From positions 186,001 through 250,000 of the forward strand of contig JAJNNY010000016.1 in assembly GCA_022453515.1 (NCBI GenBank): a DNA stretch of 64,000 bases. The letters run 5' to 3'. This document shows, one piece after another, positions 35,586 through 46,244 of this stretch. Position 1 is the first letter of the stretch, and every line of letters starts with the position of its first letter. A program made the position numbers and the translations under genes. The DNA is from Astrocystis sublimbata. Taxonomy: Eukaryota; Ascomycota; Sordariomycetes; Xylariales; Xylariaceae. Below the pieces are notes generated by a model. The model had not been told where the DNA came from, did no database searches, and saw only the letters and a list, made by a program, of their open reading frames with translations.

Positions 35586-37316
35586 CTCAATCCTACATGT
35601 GGGAAGACAACGGATTTTGAGGTCAGAATGAAGTGTTCATAATTTTCTCCTCATGGGTAGCAGGGAACTATAATAACGAATGTAAGGCTGTGAGATGGGA
35701 ATGGCACTCATGAGGCAAAGATATAAGGCGTGGTCAGTGATCGCGGGAAGCATGAAGATGCATCCACAGCACTAGGGTACTGTATTTCAGTTTCTGGTGG
35801 TGGTGGTGGTGGTGGAACAGAGATAAGAGGAACGTACCTACCTATCTCCCCGGGAGGGAAGGCCCTACTTGGGGGCGTGAGAAAATAAATGATCAGTCCG
35901 CGCGGCCATATTCGTGCCACATTGAGGCTACTTAATTTTATGGATGCCGCCGGCTAGGCACCGCACCTACACTGGCCCCAAACATATGAGCGGGATGCTT
36001 CCCAGGTTAGGTAGGTTACCTACTTGAGTAGGTAGTCACACTGTTACCCCCCGTGACTCACAGAATGTCTGTTACTGCAGGTGACCTGAAGGTACACCTA
36101 CATCGCACAATGCCGCCGGAGATGATTGCACTTGTTACCTAGTACTTTCTTCTGCAGCTTTCCATCGCGAGTGACACGCGGCTGTAAAATCTCATGTCGC
36201 GCATTACTGGTATAGTAGGCACATAGGTACCGACCGTATGGGTAGTCTTTGGAGATCAGCACGCGTATTCTACGCTTCCCGACATGTAGGGTACCTACCC
36301 ATCCGCACTGCTTATTGCTCTGCTCATATTAGCTGAGACCTTCGTCCGGGCCGCCTGCCTGCCTGCCACTTACGATACACATCAGCTGCTGGATTCCAAT
36401 TCCCATACATGCCTTCGATGCGCGTATGTGCAATAACAAAGATGGAAATGAAGTGCTTCATTTTTATCAGTTTTTCTAGGTAGGTTACGACTGCAGGTCT
36501 ACGCTATAGGGTTGGCAGACGTATACATGTCTCTCGTCTGGCGATGTCGCACTGACTTTTGCAAATCATTCGCCTGTATCGGGATTTTAACTCGAAAGAG
36601 TCGGTTCCTCTCAGGTCCACCTCTTCTATTCCTCGCAGCGCCAGCGCCAGGCTCCAGCAGGGGCAAATTTGGCGTTAGGCGAGTACACGCTCCGGTTCTT
36701 CGACTGTGGAAGACCCAATCATCTCAAGCTAGGTCCCAGACAGTTTCACGATACTGCACCGTGGGAGTACAGTTCAGATCTGTGCGACCTCGGTTATCTG
36801 CAGTGTGCTTCCTGATCCCCTTTGAATCATCGATACCCGTCTGCCTGGGAACTTGACGATGTACAAGAGACCCCAGATCTGGTTCTTCACCGTTTCTCGA
36901 AGACAGGTGAGAAGAAACGGTCTGATTCTGACGTCTCTGAATAGAACCAGTGCCCGGGCTGTCTAGCTCATTAGAATGTCTAGGACATATGGAGCTTGGT
37001 CATGCAATCATATCGACGTGTCACACAGGGTTCATCCCGCTTTCGCCTCTTTGCTGATTTTTGCTTACCGTACTCGAAACATTTGCTCGAATGCCGCCGA
37101 GATGCTTCGTTGAGCTGTTTGTCGAATTAGACCGGGACCCGCGAGCTGGCTGCTGGGTGTGCTATAAATATCAGTGTGCTCCTATCGTCTGACCCGCCTT
37201 CATGGAACTGACTGTCCACCCACGGATGAGGCTATATCTGGCACATACGACGACTAACAGGGTTGCTCTTCGCTGGTATCCTTCGCTTTCCTGTTGGCAC
37301 ATTCATCGAAATTGAA
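35586..37316. other. Divergent intergenic region between AsnRS and the PARG-like gene
   Basis: About 1.7 kb holding both promoters. It includes a TGG trinucleotide run at 35795-35815 and AGGTAGGT-type words near 36005-36030. A 114-codon frame at 36512-36856 (plus) has no recognisable features. Confidence 0.5.
35795..35815. repeat. TGG trinucleotide repeat, seven units
   Basis: A perfect run of TGG in the upstream region of the AsnRS gene; on the minus strand it reads as CCA. Confidence 0.9.
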
Positions 37317-38376
37317 ATGCCTCCGTCCAAGCCCAAGCCTATCGAAGTGGCTGCCGAAGCGAAAAGGTACTACATTCCAATCATCCGGAGCGAATATGCC
37401 CACCAGTGGCCGACATACTCCTACCTCTTTCAAAAACCGCTTGAACAGATCCCGCTACAACTTGTAGGTCCTTCGTTACCTCCGACTCCGGATTTCTGTA
37501 AGTGGCTTGTGGTGTCAGTCCCAGGAGCCTTTTTCTGACTAGTGTGGGTAAGATGTGTATGTTGAAGACCCTGTTGATTTCGCCATCAGCTGGAGAGAAC
37601 GGATTCAGACTCGCATACCATTCATTTGCGCGGCGAATGACAAGCGAGCGGGGGGCGATTGGGAGACCGGAGCCGTTGGGTACGAGGAACGGCTGTGCAG
37701 GCGGAGCAACCTCTCGGCTACGTTGAGTACACCTGGGCCCGGATCCCAGGTCGACTGCAACTACCCAATTCCATCCGAGGGCGGCATCTATTCAGAATTT
37801 GTCGTTGTCTTCCGGGGACCCCATGAGCAATACGCAAAGCTGGATCCGTGGTGCGATTTGCCCGTCATCTCCATGCCGGCAACACGATGGCCGAAGCTAG
37901 GGCAGATGGGTTTAAAGTACGCCTTTCCCCTCGAACGGGAAATGGCCAAGAACAAAATCCGATCCGCTCTTCGAATCTGTGCCTACTACGGCCACCGGTC
38001 TGTAGTCATCGGTGATTTCGGTCTCGGGAATGCACATCGCAACCCACCACAGGAGTTAGCTGAGATTTGGAGAGAAGTCTTTCTGTTTGACCCCGATATC
38101 CGCGGCCGTTTCGATCACGTGGCTTTCATCTTCGAGGACGCTTATCAGAGCACAGCAAAGCTCATTGTCGATGACATGACCAAGAAGAGCAAGCACTGCC
38201 ACTCAAGCAGCTCCAAGAGCAAATCGAAACCTGTCAGCTCCAGCCATCATTCCGCTGGAGATGTAACGAAACCGACTGATTTCGAGATCTTTCAGCGTGT
38301 TTTCAGCTCAAGCGAAATACACCATATCATGAATCGTCCAGACCCTCGATACGACATCTCGATGATCACAATCTGA
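37317..38376 (+). CDS. Microbial-type PARG-like (TIGR02452 / DUF2263) macrodomain protein
   Basis: Two exons, 37317-37497 and 37553-38376, give 334 aa. The core resembles the bacterial-type poly(ADP-ribose) glycohydrolase fold: an entry strand with CAANDKRAGGDWETG (residues 86-100), then YEERLCRRSNLSATL (104-118), YPIPSEGGIYSEFVVVFRG, and a C-terminal ADP-ribose loop VVIGDFGLGNAHRNPPQELA followed by REVFLFDPDIRGRFDHVAFI. In bacterial family members the loop is usually PGGGF..G..AQEE; here it is AGGDWETGAVGYEE, keeping the Glu pair (E105, E106) but replacing the third Gly and the Gln. A Ser/Lys/His-rich linker lies near residue 270. As I recall, similar fungal proteins with the same GGDW..G loop exist, so this is probably a lineage form and not decay. 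Whether it still hydrolyses ADP-ribose is unproven. No signal peptide or membrane segment is seen. Confidence 0.85.
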
Positions 38377-40322
38377 CAAGGGGCATTGCACGACATTGCA
38401 CAACATAGAAACAGCGGGCAACGTAAATGCAGCCTGAGCCGGATCTATCCGAATACCACACTTGCGGGTTGCGGAACCTGAGAATGATCCTTGTGGTAGC
38501 CATGTCTATGTATTCTCTTACGGAAGTCTTGGCGTTTGTGCTTTTATTACAAGAAGCAGTCGATCGTGGGAGTTGATGGGTGGTGTGACGTGCTGTCGTA
38601 ATTGAAGATCGACTTATCGTCTACTGGTTTGTCAGCTGTCGGCTGTTTATTTCCGCATTACTTTATGAATCTACGGCTCTATTAAAGTAGACTGATCAAT
38701 ACTGCTGCTACCAAGGCCTTGCGTGTGGTGTGACTGAGTGGTTCAATTGTCCAAAGATGCGGTCGGCGTTTGCAACTCCATGTTTTACAGCAAACTCATG
38801 CTAGCAAACACCGAACCAGCAGCCACAGCCCCTAAGCCCACGCCTATACGGAAGTTTACCAAGTCTATGTACTATAGGAGACAATGTGTCTAGCTAAAAT
38901 TATCCGTCAATTCTTTTGTCACTTCGTGACGGGCGCCGTTTGAAGTTCGCTACATATAGGGTCTAGTAGGGGTCATCCTGACAGTAACCCCCTTAGAAAA
39001 GATGTGACGCAGGTAGTGAACTAGGCAATCTTGTCCTATTGTTGTCATCATCGCCATCATCACCATCATACGCATACACACATCACGCACAGATGAGACA
39101 AAACGAGAGTCCGGTCTTGATAGATCTGTCCTCGATCACTGCCTGCCTATCTGGAAAAAGACCGGAACAAACCATGTGAGACCCTCAATATTATTGGCTG
39201 CAACAACCCGCGACGTCAGAATACCACAAATAGTTTGCTTGCTTGCTTGTTTGTTTGTTTGTTCGGTGACGGTTTCCTAACTGAGATGTTTTGGGAAGTC
39301 GCATTGACCCAATACCTTCACCTCAGTATGCATCTGGTAAATACCCAAGTACTAACCCCTCCCCTGGCCTGAGCGGGACACCATCGACCCAAAGCAGCAA
39401 GAGTAGCAGCAGCGTCGTCGTACATGAACGGGAAGTCGCAAGCCTTCGTACGATGTTGGATCCCGCGGGCACCGACCTGGAACTCACCTAGAAGTTTCTC
39501 TTGAGACTCGACAGCCTCGGCCGAGAGCTGGAAGTTAGCGGCTAGTTGACAATCCACATTGTCTTTTGATCATGCATTTCTGTGCATGAGTCGCATCGTG
39601 AACAGTACTAGTATATGCTACTTACTTACACTACAACACCCACAGCACGGCTCCTGGCGGCGGCCCGCGGCAGTAGTAGGTGACCTTGAAGGTGGCAGTT
39701 TGCATACCGCATGCCTGCTCCGTACGGCTTACGGCTTGTTTGGTCTGTACTCAACACCTACTCTGTTCACTTTCTGGTACTAGAAGTCAATAATGTAGCA
39801 AGTATCGGAAACCGTGCCAAATAAGGTAAGTAAGTACCTGAGTTCATCGTAGGTACTTTTGCATCAAGTAGTACTCTGCAGTGAGATGCAGATCTGACGA
39901 GAGGTGGATAGACATGCGAAGGAGGATTTGGATGTTTTAGGTTTGAGTTGATTGACCACATTCCGCTGATAATAGCCTCTGATTTGGGGGGTTAAATAAA
40001 AAACAGGATATTGCTGGGAGTGCTACACATCCACATGCTGCAGCCCCACAACCAACACCAATATGGCCAATATAGTTTTATACGGTGGTATATATATTTT
40101 TATGACGGTGTGTACTCCAAGAAGGGATACTTTTAATTAGTTCTTTACAAGCACTACTCTGCAAGAATGATATGTCGACTCGATGGGGTGGCATTGCTCA
40201 CAATTTGTGCAGGAATACGCCCCAGCGTCTGCTGTGCCCGCCTTCAATCCTGGTTCTATTGCGCCTTCAATGCTATGCGCGTAGATTCATAATAAAACAT
40301 TCATCTCTTCGTTGCTTGTATC
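38377..40322. other. Convergent intergenic region, 3' ends of the PARG-like gene and Sec24
   Basis: No supported gene. It has short repeats, including GCTT/GTTT tetranucleotides at about 39237-39265 and a CATCATC stretch near 39047-39070. A palindromic AATATATAT-like AT stretch lies near 40090. Confidence 0.5.
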
Positions 40323-43300
40323 TCACCAGTAACTTGGGCGTAGGCCGGAGAAGCTAGATGCTAATGAGCTACCCTCGTCGTTGTCCTTGCGCCGTTGTCC
40401 CGCCAGCTAATTGTCAATCGTCAGTTTATGTAAGTTCAATAACGTATGTAAGAGTACTGGATCAACTCACTTCAAGCTGCACACCCTTATGGATGTGAAC
40501 AAGCCAATCCACGTAACTCTGGGCTTCATTGTTCCGGTCTTCTATCAACAACCGAGCAAATTCGTACTCGGCGCCGTCAAGACCTTGCCTGGCTAGCTGA
40601 ATTGTGAAGGCTTTTGAGCCACGAAGTGTCTTGAGAAACTCTATAATGTTCCGGACCTGGGCATTCAGGTGTGTTTGCAAGACCGGCAGGCTCGTGCTAT
40701 AAGGATCAAGCGATTTGAGACTGTCTTTGCCCTCACCAAACAGATCTATAAGTAGATTGGGTGACGTCTGTGCATGGAACCACAGCAGGCATTGTTGCCC
40801 ATTGTCAACTAGATAAACACCGCCCGGTTCAACGCGACTAAATGATGTTCGCATGGCGGGCGGTAGCTTCAGCTGGCCAGTTGCTTCCTCGGGAAATCCG
40901 TCCGCCTCATCGAGGTTATGTATCGGGATCATGCGGGGGTAGAGATATAGACTGAGCTCCGTTGCACCCATCGATCTAATCATGCGCAGCTCATGCACTC
41001 TTCGATCCGACGTTTCATTACCTCCTTTCAGAGCTCGACTCTTGATTAGACCGAGCATATACATCGATAGCTCCTTCAGTTTCTCGGGCATCACAAGCTG
41101 TCCTGGCGGATGGGGCTGGGAAGAGAAGTTCTTGCGGTAACCTGCTAATATGTCGATGGTTCTCTCGGTAATCACCTGCCTGATTTCTTTCAAGGTGGTT
41201 GAGCTTGACGTGAGTTTCGATGCCGCCTCCTTCGCGATGATGGTATATACGGAGTCTTGATCAACGAACTTCATGCACTCTCTCGCCTGATCGCTCACAC
41301 TGGCGATCACATTGCAGCAACGGACTCGGCGCTGACCCGAAGCGGTTGTGTAGAGGAGAGCGGCTTGGAAGTGGGCATCGAGCTTGGGATCAAGCTTTCC
41401 ATCGTATCCGAAGGTGACACCTATTGCCTTGTCCGCGTCGATGACACCGATTTCTAAGTCGGCTCCAAAGGTGTGCTGAACGAAGTTACCGTGGTATGAG
41501 GATACTTGCAGTCCGTTCGAGGAGCGCACTTTCATGAGCGCTTGATAGCCAGTCTCCCTGGTCACTGTGTGCTTGATCTCTTGTGATAGCTTGGAATTGT
41601 CACGTCCAGCCACAAAGTTGGGATAGTAGAAAGTTTCACCGCCCGTCGTAGACGACACATGACCTTCTTCAAGTCAGTCTCCATTTAATATTCTCTGATG
41701 TGCGAGGTGTGGAACTCACCGATGGTTGCGATATCCAAATAACCACCCGAAGGTGCTGCGAGGAAAAAGTCTATACCAACACCAGCGGCCACCATCTTCT
41801 CTGCGATCTTCTTCCAGCCAGGATGCTCGGTTGTGAATAGCTTCTTGTCGATCTCGCCTCCAGGGTACTTTCCATCGTCTCGCATGAAGAGCCGACCTGG
41901 GCCCCAGGTCGGAAGTGCGGATAGGGAGCAAACCATCTTGCCCCCTGTCTTCTCCAATGCCGAAGAGGCAGCCCCGAGTGCCGGCAATAACGCCGGCTCG
42001 GGATTTTTGATGTCGGAAAAGAGAGCAGGTAGCCTAGTCAGAAGCGAAGTGACGATCTCTTTTGATTCGTATGGATCCACGAACAGACCGTCGCTGAGAG
42101 GGACGAAGGGATCATCAATGTCGGGCATAATCAGCATCTGGGCTTGTTCAAGGGCAGGCTGGTTGATGTCAGTATGAGTGGTTCGAGATGGTCGGGAGGC
42201 GGAATTGTACTCGGCAAATGCGTCAGATGCGCCGCGGGGGTGGGGAGCTTACGTTGCAATTGTAGAAATGGACATCCTTATCGTAGGTGACAAAGCCGAC
42301 CTTGGCGCCTGGTGGTATATGCCGCCTGGGCTCGCCATTCTCGTCGGCGTCTTCGCCCCCCTCTGGCGCGTAGAGGGCCGACAGGATGCCCTCGCAAAAG
42401 GCCTCTAAAAAACCCTTGTTAAAGGCTTCTTGTGTGACGTCGATGACGAAGAGCCAGTTCAGGCCAGTTGGCTCTCTCGTCCAGTACTCCTTAGGTACTG
42501 TAAACTCGACTGTGCCCCTGGTCAACTCGGGCCGCTGATCACGATCTGCCCTGACCCCCTGAGGTGTGGTGGCGCAAAAGTATTCTGGGGGGGTGTCGTT
42601 TGGATAGGTGCACAGGTTGCACTCAAACTTGCTGCCGCCGGACCGGAACATCATGAAAGGGTTGATGTAGGCGCGACACCGTCGACATCTCGGCGGTCCT
42701 TGTTCCCCAAAATCGAGGACGGGAATATCTAGCTCGCCGGCCTGAAGGGGAGCCAAGGGTTGGAGAACGAGACCAAGAGGGAGGCCGGTGCTGGTGAGGC
42801 TCTCGGCGCTCGCGGGTATGTTGTTCATGGTCAATCGGGTAAACTTTGGCGACGAGTTTCCCTGGTCATAGGCCACGAAGGAGATGGTAGCAGGGGGCGG
42901 GACGTGGCGCTCGAAGGTGGGATAGACATTGCTCAGATAGTACTGCTGCGGGACGTCTCGCGACACAGGCACACTGGGTATCTCGTCGGGCGACACGCCG
43001 CCGCTGCCGCCGCCGCCCGTTGCGGCTGCGAAGCTGGATACTTGAGACTGGCCGGCCCTGGCGGCGAACTCAGCGGGCGAGGCTTGCTGGACGGGGTTGT
43101 ACGGGGCGTTGACGGGAGCAGGGAACTGATTGGGCGACGCGGGCTGGCCGACGAACTGACCACCGGCAGTGGCGGAGGGGTCGGCATTGAGGAAGGCGGT
43201 GGCGGGGGTCCCGGCCGGGGGGATGCCGTTGTACGGCTGCGACGAGCCGGCGGGGGCCTCGACGGTGTGGAAGGCATGGCGGTCCTTCTTCTTCTTCCTG

Positions 43301-43584
43301 GTGGCGTGCTGGCCGTCCAGCGACATGCCGGCCATCTGGGAGGCCAGCCCGCCGTCCTGGGCCGGGGGCGCAAAGCCGGGCACAAGTCCGGCGGGAGAGA
43401 CACTGCCGACGGGCAGAGGCGGGCTGCCGTAGTACTGCTGCTGCTGCTGCTGCTGGTGGTGGTACGGCTGCTGCGCGATGGGGGGCTGGAACTGCGGAGG
43501 CGCTGGCTGGGTGGTGCGGTTGGGGTCGTTCGGGTCCATATGCTCGCCCTGGCCGAGGGCGTGGTACATGGTGTGCTCGCTCAT
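40323..43584 (-). CDS. sec24: Sec24, cargo-binding subunit of the COPII coat
   Basis: With Sec23 it forms the inner COPII coat at ER exit sites and selects cargo. Four exons: 42253-43584, 41720-42158, 40471-41663 and 40323-40406, giving 1015 aa, normal for the family. The N-terminal 210 residues are Pro/Gln-rich with a poly-Gln run (residues 44-50). A zinc finger follows with Cys300, Cys303, Cys322 and Cys325. Then comes the vWA-like trunk (NWLFVIDVTQEAF; LIMPDIDDPFVPLSDGLFVD), beta-sandwich, all-helical and gelsolin domains. The last exon restores the C-terminus LELAGQRRKDNDEGSSLASS ending RPSYW. The start chosen is ATG 43584 (MSEHTMYHALGQGE) in a strong GCCGCCATG context; the frame stays open upstream with a poly-Ser stretch but without an ATG. 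The gene is divergent from the CLC gene. Confidence 0.96.
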
Positions 43585-46244
43585 GGCGGCGACACGGACT
43601 GGCGAGACAGACGGTGGCGAGGACGAGGACGAGGACGAGGAGCTCGAGACAAGGACGGGAGCGCCGATGGGCACGGCTGTGGGCCCCTGGTTGCCTGGGT
43701 TGCGGATAGGTAGGTAGGTAGGGTGAGGATTTGGGACGAGCGCGGTAGTGGACGACGATGGAGCTGTCTAGATGGCCGCCGAGGGTCTCATCGCGGCGCC
43801 GTGTCGATGGACGGAGTGGAAAACGGAAAACGGAAAACTTCGATGCTCGAGGGAGAGGCCGACGGCGTGTTAGGTAGGCGAAGATAACCGCTGCAGGGTC
43901 AGCACTCCGGGTGCAAAGGTGGTCGGAGATGTGCACCGCTGGCCGTTCGATTCTTCTTGAATGAGTGTCTGGCCTCGAAGAATAAAAGAGGTGGAACTGA
44001 GATGGATATCGACTTTCGATATTGAGGCCACAGTATTTGGAGTTCGGACAGCAACCGCGCTAACTACATAACTTCTTGCGGAGTACTGAGGACCTAAAGC
44101 AGAGTCTCTAGATCGCGGGTTGTGTAAGTACTGAGTACTTGTGGCTACCTTGACCAGCTGGACCCCACGTACTGTACCTGCATGTGGGTTGGGCAATGCC
44201 ACGGCCCCCTAACTAATGGAAAACACCATATTGTGTAAGTAGACACTGGGCGGGGGAACTTCATACGTGCATCACGAAGCGTCAAAAACCATTGGATATG
44301 GCATTGGAAGGGATAGCAGCACTGGCTCACTCCATGATAACTAAGTAGGTATATCATGCAGCACCCCCCTACAAGATTCCGCGAGAAAGATTAGGTAGGT
44401 ATGTTCAATTCCAAGTGCGTCACCCTACCTAGTATGCACTTACATATATGTAGTAGCTAAGAGAATGTCTTTACTGTGACAAGCAGTGACCAGGCACCTG
44501 TCGTACTACTAGGTAATACTGAACTTATAGAGCACGTTTGTTCTGAAAGATTAGAATGTTCAGGCAGCGTACAAGATTTGCTTAAAATCCCAGAATTCAT
44601 GCTTATATTCTCACAGACGACACTGGTTGTCCACGGCCCATGTTGTAAAGCCACTCATAGTGCGTAATCCCGTCGCGGGTTGGGGCCTTGCCCGTAATTA
44701 CACGATACGGTCGGTGAGAACGTCGGGGATGAAGATGTTTATGACAGCGGCGTCGTGAACTATTTCAGACGACTTCCCACAATCTAACCAACTGTCTGCT
44801 AACTTGTCCACAAGCTGACGAAAAGGGTCCGAGGAAGTCGCAGGAAGTCGCAGGAAGTCGCAGGAAGTCGCAGGAAGAGGCGAGGTTGTCATCCAGCCCA
44901 TTGCTAACCCAGGAAATTGATCGAAATCCGCATTGGTCGAATGCAACGGCCTCGTGGGTCTGATGTTCAGAGAGGCCATGTTACAACTGGAGTTGCCATT
45001 GCGATCTCACTTCAACACCACATAACTGACCGTCCATGACATTGTAAGCATCACCATGAGCTGTGACCTTTGCTGTGCCTTTGAAGACTTAAGTATTCCC
45101 ACTTGAGCTGTCCAGTGGCTGTTGGTTGTGCCCGACGTCGGAGGTTATCTCGACAAGCACAACAAGTAAAATAACAAGGTTAGCACAAGGGTGATGTAGG
45201 TACTTACCTAAATAGGTACTTATGTAGTTCTGCTCTCGATCGGCTCCCGTCATGACATCATGTGCAGGTAGCGGCCATATTTTTATCACACCCCTTGGAA
45301 GGACCCTCGGGGACCCAAGTCATTTGCTCTTGTTCTACGCGGCTTGCACACCATCACCCTCTCGCCTCTCACACTCTCTCTCGCCCGTCTCTCTTTCAGA
45401 CAATGCCACTGCGCTCCGCCAGCCAGTCAGGCGGTCCAGCAGTCTCGTATCTCTGACTAGGGGGGGAGTCATGGGTCAGTCACGGGGCATGCGACAATCA
45501 CGTCGTTGGGGCATTCGGGGATGTCCGGGGCAGTAGCGTAGGCTTGGATGCTTGGGAGGGAAGAGCAGAAGGACTCGGGGAGGAGTAAGTAGGAGTGGGG
45601 GTGGGCCTTCTTTGGAGCCTTTTGACGATCAGGCGCGTACAATGCCATGCTCGCCATGCTCGCCATGGTACAGTGTCCAATTGCCATCCGCAGGCAGCAG
45701 GCACAGCCGTCTCGGCCGTCAGGGTCCTACCTTTACCGTGGTTTCCTGGGCGGCCTGACAACCTGAGCACCCGAGCACCCTACCTCGCCTACTTACCTAC
45801 CTACATCACCAAATACAGACAACCTTCCTTACCTATCTTACAACTCGTCGCCACATTAACGGGCAGGTACGTACCTACCAACCAACCCAGCAGACCCAGC
45901 AGACCCAGCAGAGCCCCGCAGACGGCGACGAGGCGACTCGAACGGCGCTGCAGTTCCTGACGCTAACGTAGATGCGCTAGCTGCAAGCTGGTAGTCGACG
46001 TGCGGCACCAACATCACGACCTAGCACGCCTTGACACAAGTTGCTACTTACACACATACATACACTCCTTCGCCCGCCGGCGTCGCCTCCTCTCGTTCTA
46101 ACTTCTGCTGCCTTGCCCCTGCAGCCCCGATCCCTCGTTGATATCGCCCGTCGCATGCCCGCTGCTGCACGTCGTGCACCTTGTGCTTTTTTGATGTTAC
46201 CCTGCCGCATCTCATCCGCATAGCGACAGGCCCCAAACGCCGAC
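43585..46244. other. Divergent intergenic region between Sec24 and the CLC channel gene
   Basis: About 2.7 kb with both promoters. It includes a 10-bp tandem repeat at 44831-44878 and CAGCAGACC units near 45894-45915. Short frames at 44457-44979 (minus) are interrupted and lack a family match. Confidence 0.5.
44831..44878. repeat. 10-bp tandem repeat AGGAAGTCGC, four and a half copies
   Basis: Perfect tandem copies of the unit, ending in AGGAAGAGG. It lies within an orphan minus-strand frame of 93 codons that has no family match, in the Sec24/CLC intergenic region. Confidence 0.95.

Noticed and set aside
44540..44979. Short minus-strand frames around the 10-bp repeat, one with a protein-like tail (HYEWLYNMGRG)
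   Set aside because: The frames are out of phase with each other, one is built on a tandem repeat, and no family was recognised.
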